Below, in pieces: positions 1 through 7,396 of a stretch of 11,986 nucleotides of DNA (positions are counted from its first letter, which is position 1; each line of letters begins with the position of its first letter). Under the pieces are notes generated by a model. The model worked only from the letters and a program-made list of their open reading frames with translations, was not told the origin of the DNA and searched no databases. Source of the stretch: Ruminococcus sp. CAG:488 (GTDB lineage Bacteria > Bacillota > Clostridia > Oscillospirales > Acutalibacteraceae); assembly GCA_000434055.1 (NCBI GenBank), contig HF999640.1, positions 87,613 through 99,598 on the forward strand, written 5' to 3'. A program made the translations under genes and the position numbers.

Positions 1-1896
1 AGCACCCTTAACAAGGTTTACTCTGTAGTTGTAAAGATCCGAGAAGATCGCATCAACTGTGTTTGCAAGAGCTGCGTTGGTTACAAGTGCATCGAAAGTT
101 GTAGCTGAAGTATTGAAAGCACCCGGGAAGATGATGTTAACAATTCTTGTAACTACGTCGAGAACTGCAGCCTTCGGAGTCTTGTTGAGATCGGAAGCTG
201 ACGGGAATGCAGAAAGCTCAAACATATCAAGAACGCCCTTGAGATCAAGGTTAGCAATCTTCTTGATAAGGTTGTCGATTACAAATGTCTTGACATCCTT
301 GTTTGCAGATGTCGGAAGCCAATTGAGACCGAAAAGGCCGTCAACAATCTTGTTGAGAGTTGTCCAACCGCTGTCACTCGTGCTGAGTGAAAGACCGTTG
401 AGAAGTCCGCCGTAATTTTCGATACCGTACTGAGCTGCAACCTTAAGCTGCTGGTCAACACCGTTCATATCGGAAACATAGGTAAGACCCATGTCGATAG
501 CGGAATTTACGCTGTAGATAGCGTAGTTAACGCCCATAACGATGATTGTATCGATTGTGTGTGCGTAGCCGGAGAAATCAAGCTCCGGAGCAGATGTTGC
601 AAGAAGCTGAGTCATTCCGTAGTAAGCGAAATCAACAATTGTTGTTACGTCATCAGGAATGTACATACCCTTAACAGAACCGTTGATGATAGCACGGAGA
701 GCATAAACGATAAGCTCTTCATTTGACATCTTCTCAACTTCTGCAGGTGTAGCAACCTTGATGTAAGAAGCGAAGAAGTCATCGCCCGTGTTGATAAGAA
801 CAGCCTTTGCAAGACCTACAAGGTTATCCATAAGAACGGAGTTATCGCCTGTCTTCCAGGTGTAAACGCCGGGCTTGAGAAGAAGGTTAATGAATGAACC
901 GAGAATGTTGTTGAGCTGAGACATGAACGAAGCGCTTGTGAAAGTAAATCCGCTATATGTATAGTCGATATTGAGATACTTTGCATAGCTGTTAAGATGA
1001 TCTCTGTTAGCTTCAACCTTGTTTCCGTTAGCATCCTTAACGTAGGAACCGTCAGCATTCTTCTGGAACTCTACGCCGCAAGCCTTCTTGATCTCATCCT
1101 TAACGCTGCCGTTGAGGGCGTCAAGAACAAGGGAAGAATTGAATACCTTCTTGAGAGCGTTGTCAATGAATGTGTAGGTTGTTCCTGAGCTGATGTTTGT
1201 ATAACCGTTGAGCTCAGGAAGATTCTGAGCTATAAGATTATCAATAAGCTTCTGAACCATTGAATCAACAGACTCAGTTACCGTCTTAGGAACTGTAGGC
1301 TTAATCTTGTTGCCGGCAGAATCCTTAGTTGTGTAAACTACCTCGTAGAGCATCTTCTTGAGAAGCTGGTTAACATCAGTGTAATCGCTGAGGTCAACAA
1401 CCGAGGGAAGAATTGTGCCGAGGTTAATCGTCTGGTTAATGTAGCTGACGAAAATGCCCTTATTGTCATAGAGGAACTGGAGAACAGCGTAAAGAACGTT
1501 GATATCTCCGCTCGATCTTCTGACTGTAGCAAAAGCGTTAGCATTGAGGTTGGCGAGGTCGCCAAGCATTCCTTTGAATGTTTCAAAGGTTCGGCCGGTT
1601 ACGAAGTTGTAAACCGACTCCATCGTTTTGTCAACTGATGTAAGATCAAGTTCGCCGATACCGTAAAGATCAGACTTTTCAAGTTTGATCTGCTCCTTAC
1701 CGAGCATACGGTCAAGCTCATCAACTGCTGCTGATGCATACTGTTCTGTTGTAAGAACCGGCTTATCAAGCTTATTGTACTGATCCTTGATAGCTTCGTC
1801 CTTATAAGCAGAATAAGCACTTGCACCGACAACGAGCGTTGAAAGAACCATGATCATTGCAAGAATGACACTGAGGAATCTTTTTGCATTACTCAT
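1..1896 (-). CDS. Large secreted protein of unknown function, C-terminus beyond the window
   Basis: Reading the minus strand from ATG at 1896 gives 632 codons with no stop down to base 1, so the gene continues outside the window. The start has a GGAGGTGC ribosome site (1906-1913) 9 nt upstream. Residues 1-27 look like a classical signal peptide: Lys/Arg near the N-terminus, a hydrophobic core (about 8-23), and an AxA-type cleavage site (Ala25-Ser-Ala27). The mature part is rich in Asn, Leu, Val and Ser, made of alternating predicted amphipathic helices and polar turns. It has one cysteine (Cys273) and a polar Asp/Asn/Gly turn near 282-293. I see no dockerin, SLH domain, sortase signal, catalytic motif or second hydrophobic anchor in the visible part. 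I do not recognise the family. It has its own strong promoter and long leader, so it is probably a single transcription unit or the first gene of one. That it is a real gene is very likely; export is likely; function is unknown. Confidence 0.85.
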   Translation of the reverse strand, partial: MSNAKRFLSVILAMIMVLSTLVVGASAYSAYKDEAIKDQYNKLDKPVLTTEQYASAAVDELDRMLGKEQIKLEKSDLYGIGELDLTSVDKTMESVYNFVTGRTFETFKGMLGDLANLNANAFATVRRSSGDINVLYAVLQFLYDNKGIFVSYINQTINLGTILPSVVDLSDYTDVNQLLKKMLYEVVYTTKDSAGNKIKPTVPKTVTESVDSMVQKLIDNLIAQNLPELNGYTNISSGTTYTFIDNALKKVFNSSLVLDALNGSVKDEIKKACGVEFQKNADGSYVKDANGNKVEANRDHLNSYAKYLNIDYTYSGFTFTSASFMSQLNNILGSFINLLLKPGVYTWKTGDNSVLMDNLVGLAKAVLINTGDDFFASYIKVATPAEVEKMSNEELIVYALRAIINGSVKGMYIPDDVTTIVDFAYYGMTQLLATSAPELDFSGYAHTIDTIIVMGVNYAIYSVNSAIDMGLTYVSDMNGVDQQLKVAAQYGIENYGGLLNGLSLSTSDSGWTTLNKIVDGLFGLNWLPTSANKDVKTFVIDNLIKKIANLDLKGVLDMFELSAFPSASDLNKTPKAAVLDVVTRIVNIIFPGAFNTSATTFDALVTNAALANTVDAIFSDLYNYRVNLVKGA

Positions 1897-2164
1897 TTTT
1901 GGATTGCACCTCCATATTATTTATATGCCTTTAGCATACATACCGCACGTTTTTTCCGGCTCGTGCATACCGGCGCGACATCATTACGTCATTGCTGCTC
2001 TTTTAAAAACGAGACTCTGTTGCCGAAGCCTTCCCGCAAAGGCATACAGCCGTTTAAATGAGTCAAACATCAACGTCATTACGACGCATTGGTAAACCAG
2101 GTGGGTCGTAATGAGGGTTTCATGCAAAAGGCGCAATTCACCCAATGACACCACTTTTATGGTT
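1897..2164 (-). promoter_or_regulatory. Long structured 5' leader of the secreted-protein gene
   Basis: The promoter at 2171-2199 predicts a transcript start near 2164, leaving about 268 nt before the ATG at 1896, far longer than the other leaders here. In RNA order it can form several elements. CATTACGAC (2113-2105) pairs perfectly with GTCGTAATG (2085-2077) around a small TGGT/ACCA hairpin. A nested hairpin is closed by GACTC (2064-2060) and GAGTC (2017-2013), with CTGT-A-TGCC/GGCA-ACAG inside. GCACG/CGTGC (1966-1962 and 1949-1945) and TATGC/GCATA (1938-1934 and 1928-1924) form smaller hairpins before the ribosome site. A second CGTAATG at 1988-1982 could replace the partner in the first stem. 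I do not recognise a known riboswitch consensus, including c-di-GMP, cobalamin or T-box. The rest of the 459-nt gap (2200-2355) holds the guaB terminator and AT-rich DNA. Confidence 0.5.
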
Positions 2165-2170
2165 AGTTTA

Positions 2171-2199
2171 ACTATAACGCATAAAACGTCAAAAGTCAA
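2171..2199 (-). promoter_or_regulatory. SigA-type promoter of the secreted-protein gene
   Basis: On the minus strand the -35 box is TTGACT (2199-2194) and the -10 box is TATAGT (2176-2171), separated by exactly 17 bp. Each box differs from consensus at one position. It lies just downstream of the guaB terminator, so the secreted-protein gene is expressed independently of guaB. Confidence 0.8.
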
Positions 2200-2288
2200 T
2201 ATTTTTTTAGTCGTATTATTGATTTTGTACATTTTATACATAAGTAATAATGAAATTTTGTATCATTCTCTTTATGAATTATATATGC

Positions 2289-2338
2289 AAAAAAACGAAG
2301 GCAGGACATACGTTATAAAACATAACATAAGTCCTGCC
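2289..2338 (-). terminator. Intrinsic terminator after guaB
   Basis: The minus-strand transcript has GTCCTGCC/GGCAGGAC arms (2338-2331 and 2307-2300). A further inner stem of GTTAT/ATAAC (2326-2322 and 2316-2312) makes one long, nearly continuous hairpin. A run of seven U follows, matching A at 2289-2295. It sits just past the guaB stop codon. Confidence 0.85.
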
Positions 2339-2355
2339 GTTTCGACAAATTATAA

Positions 2356-3822
2356 TTATTTCGTGCCCGAATAGTTCGGTGCTTCCTTTGTAATAAATAC
2401 GTCGTGGGGGTGGCTCTCGATAAGACCGGCATTCGTTATTCTGACGAATCTTGTCTTTGTCTTGAGCTCTTCGATATTATGACAGCCGCAGTAGCCCATA
2501 CCCGAACGCAAACCGCCGAGCATCTGGAAGATTGTATCTCCGAGAGGTCCCTTGTAAGGAACACGTCCCTCAACTCCCTCCGGAACAAGCTTTTTGTTGT
2601 CCTCTTGGAAGTATCTGTCCTTACTGCCGTTTGCCATGGCGGCAAGGCTGCCCATTCCGCGATAAACCTTAAAGCTTCTGCCCTGGAATATTTCTGTTGC
2701 ACCTGGGCTTTCCTTGCAGCCTGCAACGAGTGAACCTACCATTATTGCGCTTGCGCCTGCGGCGATAGCCTTAACAATTTCACCGGAATACTTGATACCG
2801 CCGTCTGCGATTACGGGGATACCGTGCTTTGCGGCAGCATTCGCGGAATCAAAGATTGCCGTGATCTGCGGAACGCCGATACCTGCGACAACTCGTGTCG
2901 TGCAGATTGAACCGGGTCCGATACCGACCTTAACAACATCGGCACCTGCAGCAATAAGAGCCTCTGTAGCCTCGGCCGTTGCAACGTTACCTGCACAAAG
3001 CGTAATGTTCGGGAATGCGGTCTTAACCTTTTCAACCGCTTTGAGAATATTCTTGCTGTGACCGTGAGCGGAGTCAAGAACGAACATATCAACCCCGGCC
3101 TTTGCGAGAATACCTGCTCTGTCAAGCACATCTGACGTTGCACCGATAGCCGCACCGCAGAGAAGTCTGCCGCCATTGTCACGTGCCGAATTGGGATACT
3201 GAACGCTCTTTTCAATATCTTTTATTGTAATAAGACCCTTGAGGTAACCCTCATCGTCAACAAGCGGAAGCTTTTCAATTCTGTGCTTCATAAGGATCTG
3301 CTTTGCCTGCTCCAGCGTTGTTCCGACAGGAGCGGTAACAAGGTGATCCTTTGTCATTACCTCACTGATTTTGATATTGAAATCAGTCATGAAACGCATA
3401 TCACGGTTTGTGAGAATTCCGACGAGTTTTCCTTTTTCGTCGCAAATCGGAACACCGGAAATTTTATACTTCTTGCAGAGATTTTCCGCATCATATGCAT
3501 AGTGATCGGGAGTAAGGCTGAACGGCTGAGCAATAACGCCGTTTTCAGAACGCTTTACCTTGTCAACCTCCTGTGCCTGGAGTTCCATCGGCATATTCTT
3601 ATGAATAACACCGATGCCGCCTTCACGGGCTATCGCAATTGCCATGGGTGCTTCGGTAACGGTATCCATAGCCGCAGTCAAAATAGGTGTTTTAAGAACG
3701 ACCGTGTTTGAAAGCTTTGTCGAAATATCGATATCCTTTGGAAGTATATCCGATTCGGCAGGAATAAGCAGAACATCGTCAAAGGTCAAACCTTCTTTTC
3801 CGAATTTTTCATCAAAAGTCAT
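2356..3822 (-). CDS. guaB: Inosine-5'-monophosphate dehydrogenase
   Basis: GuaB oxidises IMP to XMP with NAD+, the committed cytosolic step of guanine nucleotide synthesis. The 488-residue length is typical of bacterial IMPDH. The barrel begins with the LTFDDVLL motif (about 12-19). A pair of CBS domains is inserted at about 95-205. The catalytic loop GPGSICTTR has the nucleophile Cys307, and the phosphate-binding region IADGGIKYSG spans about 338-347. The mobile flap carries Arg420 and Tyr423 in EGRVPYKG. All key residues are present. The ATG at 3822 has a GGAGG site 7 nt upstream. The gene has its own promoter (3856-3884) and terminator (2289-2338), so it is monocistronic. The leader is only about 27 nt, too short for a purine riboswitch, so any guanine control must work another way, for example through the CBS domains. 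Confidence 0.97.
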   Translation of the reverse strand: MTFDEKFGKEGLTFDDVLLIPAESDILPKDIDISTKLSNTVVLKTPILTAAMDTVTEAPMAIAIAREGGIGVIHKNMPMELQAQEVDKVKRSENGVIAQPFSLTPDHYAYDAENLCKKYKISGVPICDEKGKLVGILTNRDMRFMTDFNIKISEVMTKDHLVTAPVGTTLEQAKQILMKHRIEKLPLVDDEGYLKGLITIKDIEKSVQYPNSARDNGGRLLCGAAIGATSDVLDRAGILAKAGVDMFVLDSAHGHSKNILKAVEKVKTAFPNITLCAGNVATAEATEALIAAGADVVKVGIGPGSICTTRVVAGIGVPQITAIFDSANAAAKHGIPVIADGGIKYSGEIVKAIAAGASAIMVGSLVAGCKESPGATEIFQGRSFKVYRGMGSLAAMANGSKDRYFQEDNKKLVPEGVEGRVPYKGPLGDTIFQMLGGLRSGMGYCGCHNIEELKTKTRFVRITNAGLIESHPHDVFITKEAPNYSGTK

Positions 3823-3855
3823 TTTACAACCTCCACTCAGAATATAAATTGTCTT

Positions 3856-3884
3856 ATTCTATCGCAAATTTAAAAATAAATCAA
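3856..3884 (-). promoter_or_regulatory. SigA-type promoter of guaB
   Basis: On the minus strand TTGATT (3884-3879) and TAGAAT (3861-3856) are separated by 17 bp. The predicted start near 3850 leaves a leader of about 27 nt before the guaB ATG. The surrounding DNA is strongly AT-rich. Confidence 0.75.
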
Positions 3885-3921
3885 GCCTTTTTTTAAATAA
3901 TTTGTTATCTTTCAAATATTG

Positions 3922-3952
3922 AAAAAAGACAGGCTCACAGAATGAGCCTGTC
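3922..3952 (-). terminator. Intrinsic terminator ending the glyS-oad operon
   Basis: The minus-strand RNA forms a perfect 10-bp stem, GACAGGCTCA with TGAGCCTGTC (3952-3943 and 3937-3928), with a 5-nt loop. Six U follow, matching A at 3922-3927. It lies about 10 nt past the oadB stop codon and separates this operon from guaB. Confidence 0.92.
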
Positions 3953-3962
3953 CTTTGATAAA

Positions 3963-5156
3963 TCACTGGAACATGATGAGCAGGAAACCTGCCGCAACGG
4001 CTGAACCGATAACACCGGCAACATTCGGCCCCATGGCATGCATGAGAAGGAAGTTTGTCGGATTGTATTTTCTGCCTTCGTTCTGAGCAACACGAGCCGC
4101 CATCGGAACAGCGGAAACACCGGCAGCACCGATGAGCGGATTGATTTTTCCGCCCGTAACGAGATAGAGAAGCTTGCCGAGGAGAACACCGCCGACTGTT
4201 GAGAAGCAGAATGCAATAAGTCCGAGAGCAACAATTTTGAGTGTCTGAACCTGAAGGAAGCTCTGACCGTTTGCTGTTGCGCCTACGGTAACACCGAGAA
4301 GAATAACAATTATATTGTTAAGCGCATTCTGAGCAACATCGGAAAGTCTGTCAACAACGCCGCATTCACGGAAGAGGTTGCCGAGCATGAACATACCGAG
4401 GAGAGGAGCGACAGACGGAAGAATAAGTGCAACAAGGACAAGAACGATTACCGGGAAGATGATCTTCTCTGTCTTTGTAACCTTTCTAAGCTGGGTCATC
4501 TTGACCTCGCGCTCTTTCTTAGTCGTAAGAGCCTTCATTATCGGAGGCTGAATAAGCGGAATAAGAGCCATATATGAGTACGCCGCAAGCGCAATAGGCG
4601 CAAGAAGATGCGACGCCAGCTTTGACGTAAGATAAATAGCCGTTGGGCCGTCCGCACCGCCGATAATAGCGATTGAAGCGGCTTCCTGCGGATTAAATCC
4701 AAGCGCAATAGCAATAAGGAACGCAACATAAATACCGAGCTGTGCCGCAGCGCCGAGAAGCAAGCTGACCGGATTGGAAAGAAGAGGTCCGAAATCAGTC
4801 ATAGCACCTACGCCCATAAAGATAAGACACGGGAATATGTTTGATTTAACACCGGCATAAATAATTCGAAGAACGCCGGAATCATACCAGTGCTCGCCCT
4901 GACCGGCAAGCGAACCGTCGCCGCCGAATATCTGACCGGCAGTGAGGTCATCCATGATGCCTGCGCCGGGAAGGTTTGCAAGAAGAATACCGAATGCAAT
5001 AGGAACCAAGAGAAGAGGTTCAAACCTGAATTTAGGATGAATGGCAAGGAAAAGGAACACGAATGAAACCAGTATCATTACAAGATTCTGCCACTCGAGA
5101 GTTGCAAATCCGGACGATTCCCACAAGCCTTTCAAAACATTTAAAATTAAGTCCAT
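3963..5156 (-). CDS. oadB: Na+-translocating decarboxylase beta subunit
   Basis: This membrane subunit removes CO2 from carboxybiotin on the carrier protein and couples that to sodium export. The 397 residues are mostly hydrophobic, with many membrane helices from about residue 25 to the C-terminus. The family signature GGADGPTAIYLT holds Asp169, which corresponds to the essential aspartate of the Klebsiella oxaloacetate decarboxylase beta subunit. The C-terminal stretches AAGVSAVPMAARVAQNEG (about 344-361) and MGPNVAGVIGSA (about 375-386) are also characteristic. Beta subunits that work with oxaloacetate, methylmalonyl-CoA and glutaconyl-CoA decarboxylases are too alike to tell the substrate; the oxaloacetate-type alpha subunit in the same operon decides it. 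The gene follows the biotin carrier by 18 nt, and its ribosome site (AAAGGA, about 5168-5173) is weaker than its neighbours'. It is the last gene of the operon. Confidence 0.95.
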   Translation of the reverse strand: MDLILNVLKGLWESSGFATLEWQNLVMILVSFVFLFLAIHPKFRFEPLLLVPIAFGILLANLPGAGIMDDLTAGQIFGGDGSLAGQGEHWYDSGVLRIIYAGVKSNIFPCLIFMGVGAMTDFGPLLSNPVSLLLGAAAQLGIYVAFLIAIALGFNPQEAASIAIIGGADGPTAIYLTSKLASHLLAPIALAAYSYMALIPLIQPPIMKALTTKKEREVKMTQLRKVTKTEKIIFPVIVLVLVALILPSVAPLLGMFMLGNLFRECGVVDRLSDVAQNALNNIIVILLGVTVGATANGQSFLQVQTLKIVALGLIAFCFSTVGGVLLGKLLYLVTGGKINPLIGAAGVSAVPMAARVAQNEGRKYNPTNFLLMHAMGPNVAGVIGSAVAAGFLLIMFQ

Positions 5157-5174
5157 CTTGAATACCGTCCTTTA

Positions 5175-5573
5175 TTATAAAACTGCAAGAATCTGATCCG
5201 TGTCAACAGTCGATCCCTTTGAAACAAGGAGCTGCTTGATCGTGCCGTCGCAGGGAGCAACGATCTCGTTCTCCATTTTCATAGCCTCGAGAATAAGAAC
5301 AACGTCGCCTGCCTTAACAGCCTGACCCTCGGCAACATTCAGCTTGAGAATTGTACCGGGCATCGGTGATGTGATCTGAGTTCCGCTGACTGCCGTACCT
5401 ACTACCGCAGCCGGTGCGCTCGGGGCTGTGCTTGCCGCAGGTGCCGGAGCCGCTGCAACGGGAGCAACAGGTGCCGCTGCCGGAGCGGCATTGCTTACGG
5501 AGGTGATAACTGCTTCGCTTTCGTTAACCTCTACATCATACTTTTTTCCGTTTAACGTAACAACATATTTCAT
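5175..5573 (-). CDS. Biotin carboxyl carrier protein of the decarboxylase
   Basis: This small soluble protein carries the biotin that shuttles CO2 from the alpha subunit to the beta subunit. It has three parts: an N-terminal segment (1-28, beginning MKYVVTLNGKKYDVEV), a flexible Ala/Pro linker (about 29-57), and a biotinyl domain (about 65-132). The biotin attachment motif EAMKMEN places the modified lysine at Lys99, preceded by the usual ITSPMPGT strand. In many enzymes this domain is the C-terminus of the alpha chain; here it is a separate 132-residue gene. The ATG at 5573 directly follows the TAA of oadG, and its GGAGG site lies inside the oadG coding end (5580-5584), which suggests coupled translation. 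A biotin ligase is needed to activate it and is not in this window. Confidence 0.95.
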   Translation of the reverse strand: MKYVVTLNGKKYDVEVNESEAVITSVSNAAPAAAPVAPVAAAPAPAASTAPSAPAAVVGTAVSGTQITSPMPGTILKLNVAEGQAVKAGDVVLILEAMKMENEIVAPCDGTIKQLLVSKGSTVDTDQILAVL

Positions 5574-5948
5574 TTATTTGTCCTCCGATAATTTAATGGA
5601 TTTAAATGCGAGTCTGTCCAGGCTTATTCCGCTCCGGTGACTTACTATTGCCATGATAACCGCCGCCGTAGGCTCGTCAACGCCTACAAGCTCAACTCCC
5701 GACTGTGCGGGCTGTACGCTCGGAGCCGCAGGTGCGGCAGGTGCCGGATCAACAGGAGCTTGGGCAGTCTTGCTTGTTTTATCGAACATTGCGGCAATAG
5801 CCTTAATGAACAGTGCGATAATCGCAAGAATTGCGATAACGGTAACAAATCCGACAACCGCAACAAGTGCCGCTTTACCGAAATCCATGGCATCGTTTGA
5901 ACCGTAGATCTGAGTAAAAACGCCGAGAAGCTTAGGAGTCATATTCAT
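5574..5948 (-). CDS. oadG: Na+-pumping decarboxylase gamma/delta-type membrane anchor subunit
   Basis: The 124-residue protein has one long hydrophobic helix (about residues 26-48), an Ala/Pro linker (about 61-83), and a small C-terminal module beginning VELVGVDEPTAAVIMAI. This matches gamma or delta subunits of sodium-pumping decarboxylases, which assemble the complex on the membrane. The C-terminal module resembles the region that delta subunits share with the small epsilon subunit of Veillonella methylmalonyl-CoA decarboxylase; this is from memory of the family. An upstream TTG at 5966 is in frame but overlaps the AGGAGG ribosome site and the oadA stop codon, so it is unlikely as a start. 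Of the ATGs at 5954, 5948 and 5942, the one at 5948 has the best spacing (9 nt). The gene lies between oadA and the biotin carrier. The family is sure; the exact start is less so. Confidence 0.88.
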   Translation of the reverse strand: MNMTPKLLGVFTQIYGSNDAMDFGKAALVAVVGFVTVIAILAIIALFIKAIAAMFDKTSKTAQAPVDPAPAAPAAPSVQPAQSGVELVGVDEPTAAVIMAIVSHRSGISLDRLAFKSIKLSEDK

Positions 5949-5962
5949 ATTCATCTTCCTCC

Positions 5963-7345
5963 TCAATCAATTTTTTCAATGGTGTATTTGAAGGTGTTCT
6001 TCGCTCTTTCGTCACGCTTGTCGAAGAACGCTTCGGCCTGAGTGGGGAATGCGATATATGAAAGAACATCCTCTTCGCTGTGTGCCTTTGCGCCGATCTC
6101 AGCCTTTGCAGCCTCGTAACCGTCACCGAGGGTATCTGCATATCTGCCCTTGATGGGCTTCTCGTCACCGAGAACCTTTTTGATGAGTGCAGGATCTATC
6201 TTTCCGGGAGCCTTGCCGTACTCGCCTCTTACATAAGCGCGAATCTCCTTGGAAACATTCTTATATCTCTCGCCTGCAAGGACATTCGACGTTGCCTGAA
6301 CACCGACCATCTGGCTCATCGGAGTAACAAGAGGCGGATAACCGAGGTCTTTTCTTACTCTCGGAGTTTCCTCAAGAACCTCTTCAAACTTATCCATCTT
6401 CTTCTGAGCCGTAAGCTGAGCAACAAGGTTCGAAAGCATTCCGCCCGGAACCTGATATGTCAGAGCGTCCGTATCCGTCGAAAGAACAACAGGATTGAGC
6501 AGTCCGCTCTTGAGCGCATCCGCCTTAACGGGCTTGAAGAAATCGTTGATCTGCTTGAGAACATCGGTATCAAGACCTGTCTTATAACCGTCCTGGGTAA
6601 GGATATAGTTAAGGGTTTCTGTTGCCGGCTGGCTTGTGCCGCCCGAGAAGCTTGAAATTGCGGTGTCGATAACATCAACGCCCGCTTCGGCCGCCTTGAG
6701 CAAGGTCATCGGGCCGAGGCCTGTTGTGCAGTGCGTGTGAAGGATGATCGGGAGTTTAACGTTCTCCTTGAGTGCACCTACAAGCTCATAAGCCTCCTTA
6801 GGGCTGATGATACCTGCCATATCCTTGATACAGATGGACTGAACGCCCATGCTTTCCATATCCTTGGCAAGCTTGATATAAGCCTTTGTGTTGTGCACCG
6901 GACTGAGCGTGTAGCAAATAGTACCCGATGCGTGAGCGCCCGACTTAATTGTCTGGTCAACGGCAACCTCGAGGTTTCTTACATCGTTGAGTGCATCAAA
7001 AATCCTGATGATGTCGATTCCGTTTTCAACGCTCTTTGCTACAAACTTTCTTACAACATCGTTCGGGTAATGCTTGTAGCCGAGAAGATTCTGACCTCTG
7101 AGAAGCATCTGAAGCTTTGTGTTCGGACATGCCTTGCGAATCTTTCTGAGTCTCTCCCACGGATCCTCGTTCAGGTAACGCAGACACGAATCAAATGTTG
7201 CGCCGCCCCAGCATTCCAGCGAGTAGTAACCCGCCTTGTCCATTGTTGAAAGAATCGGCTCAAAGGTTTCAAAAGGCATTCTCGTTGCAATCAGCGACTG
7301 CTGAGCGTCACGGAGAACTGTTTCTGTAAAATTGATTTTTTTCAT
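5963..7345 (-). CDS. oadA: Oxaloacetate decarboxylase alpha (carboxyltransferase) subunit without biotin domain
   Basis: This subunit transfers the carboxyl group of oxaloacetate to biotin, releasing pyruvate. The 460 residues hold an HMG-CoA-lyase-like TIM barrel and the conserved carboxylase domain shared with pyruvate carboxylase. Asp13 in ETVLRDAQQSL and His203/His205 in LHTHCTTG are the expected metal ligands. Lys174 in CIKDMAG and Cys144 match other conserved active-site residues. Full-length OadA is usually near 590-600 residues and ends in a biotin domain; here that domain is the separate gene at 5175-5573. The ATG at 7345 has a GGAAGG site 7 nt upstream and starts the expected MKKINFTETVLRD sequence; an in-frame TTG at 7393 adds 16 unconserved residues and is rejected. 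It starts 51 nt after glyS with no terminator between. A subunit B of pyruvate carboxylase is the alternative, but OadB and OadG favour the sodium pump. Confidence 0.94.
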   Translation of the reverse strand: MKKINFTETVLRDAQQSLIATRMPFETFEPILSTMDKAGYYSLECWGGATFDSCLRYLNEDPWERLRKIRKACPNTKLQMLLRGQNLLGYKHYPNDVVRKFVAKSVENGIDIIRIFDALNDVRNLEVAVDQTIKSGAHASGTICYTLSPVHNTKAYIKLAKDMESMGVQSICIKDMAGIISPKEAYELVGALKENVKLPIILHTHCTTGLGPMTLLKAAEAGVDVIDTAISSFSGGTSQPATETLNYILTQDGYKTGLDTDVLKQINDFFKPVKADALKSGLLNPVVLSTDTDALTYQVPGGMLSNLVAQLTAQKKMDKFEEVLEETPRVRKDLGYPPLVTPMSQMVGVQATSNVLAGERYKNVSKEIRAYVRGEYGKAPGKIDPALIKKVLGDEKPIKGRYADTLGDGYEAAKAEIGAKAHSEEDVLSYIAFPTQAEAFFDKRDERAKNTFKYTIEKID

Positions 7346-7396
7346 AGCTTTGCCTTCCAATTCAAAATTCTGTTTATGTTTATTATCCGCCAATAA

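Noticed and set aside
2079..2123. A 14-residue upstream frame on the minus strand inside the leader, overlapping the first stem
   Set aside because: Its ATG has no ribosome site at a useful distance, and the encoded peptide has no run of one amino acid that would suggest attenuation.
1984..2241. An 85-residue minus-strand frame in the gap before the secreted-protein gene
   Set aside because: It spans the promoter boxes at 2171-2199 and begins upstream of the predicted transcript start; it has no good ribosome site, and its sequence is leader RNA.
1850..2374. Two plus-strand frames of 81 and 87 residues
   Set aside because: They cross the secreted-protein start, its promoter and the guaB terminator, and lack ribosome sites.
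5949..5966. A longer oadG start at TTG 5966
   Set aside because: The codon overlaps the oadA stop and the following codons are the AGGAGG site itself.
6080..6655. A 191-residue plus-strand frame opposite oadA, with similar frames opposite the aldolase and aminotransferase genes
   Set aside because: These are antisense shadows of well-supported genes with biased codon use, and they show no ribosome site or recognisable domain.
7346..7393. A longer oadA start at TTG 7393
   Set aside because: The added 16 residues are not expected in the family, and the GGAAGG site fits the ATG at 7345.
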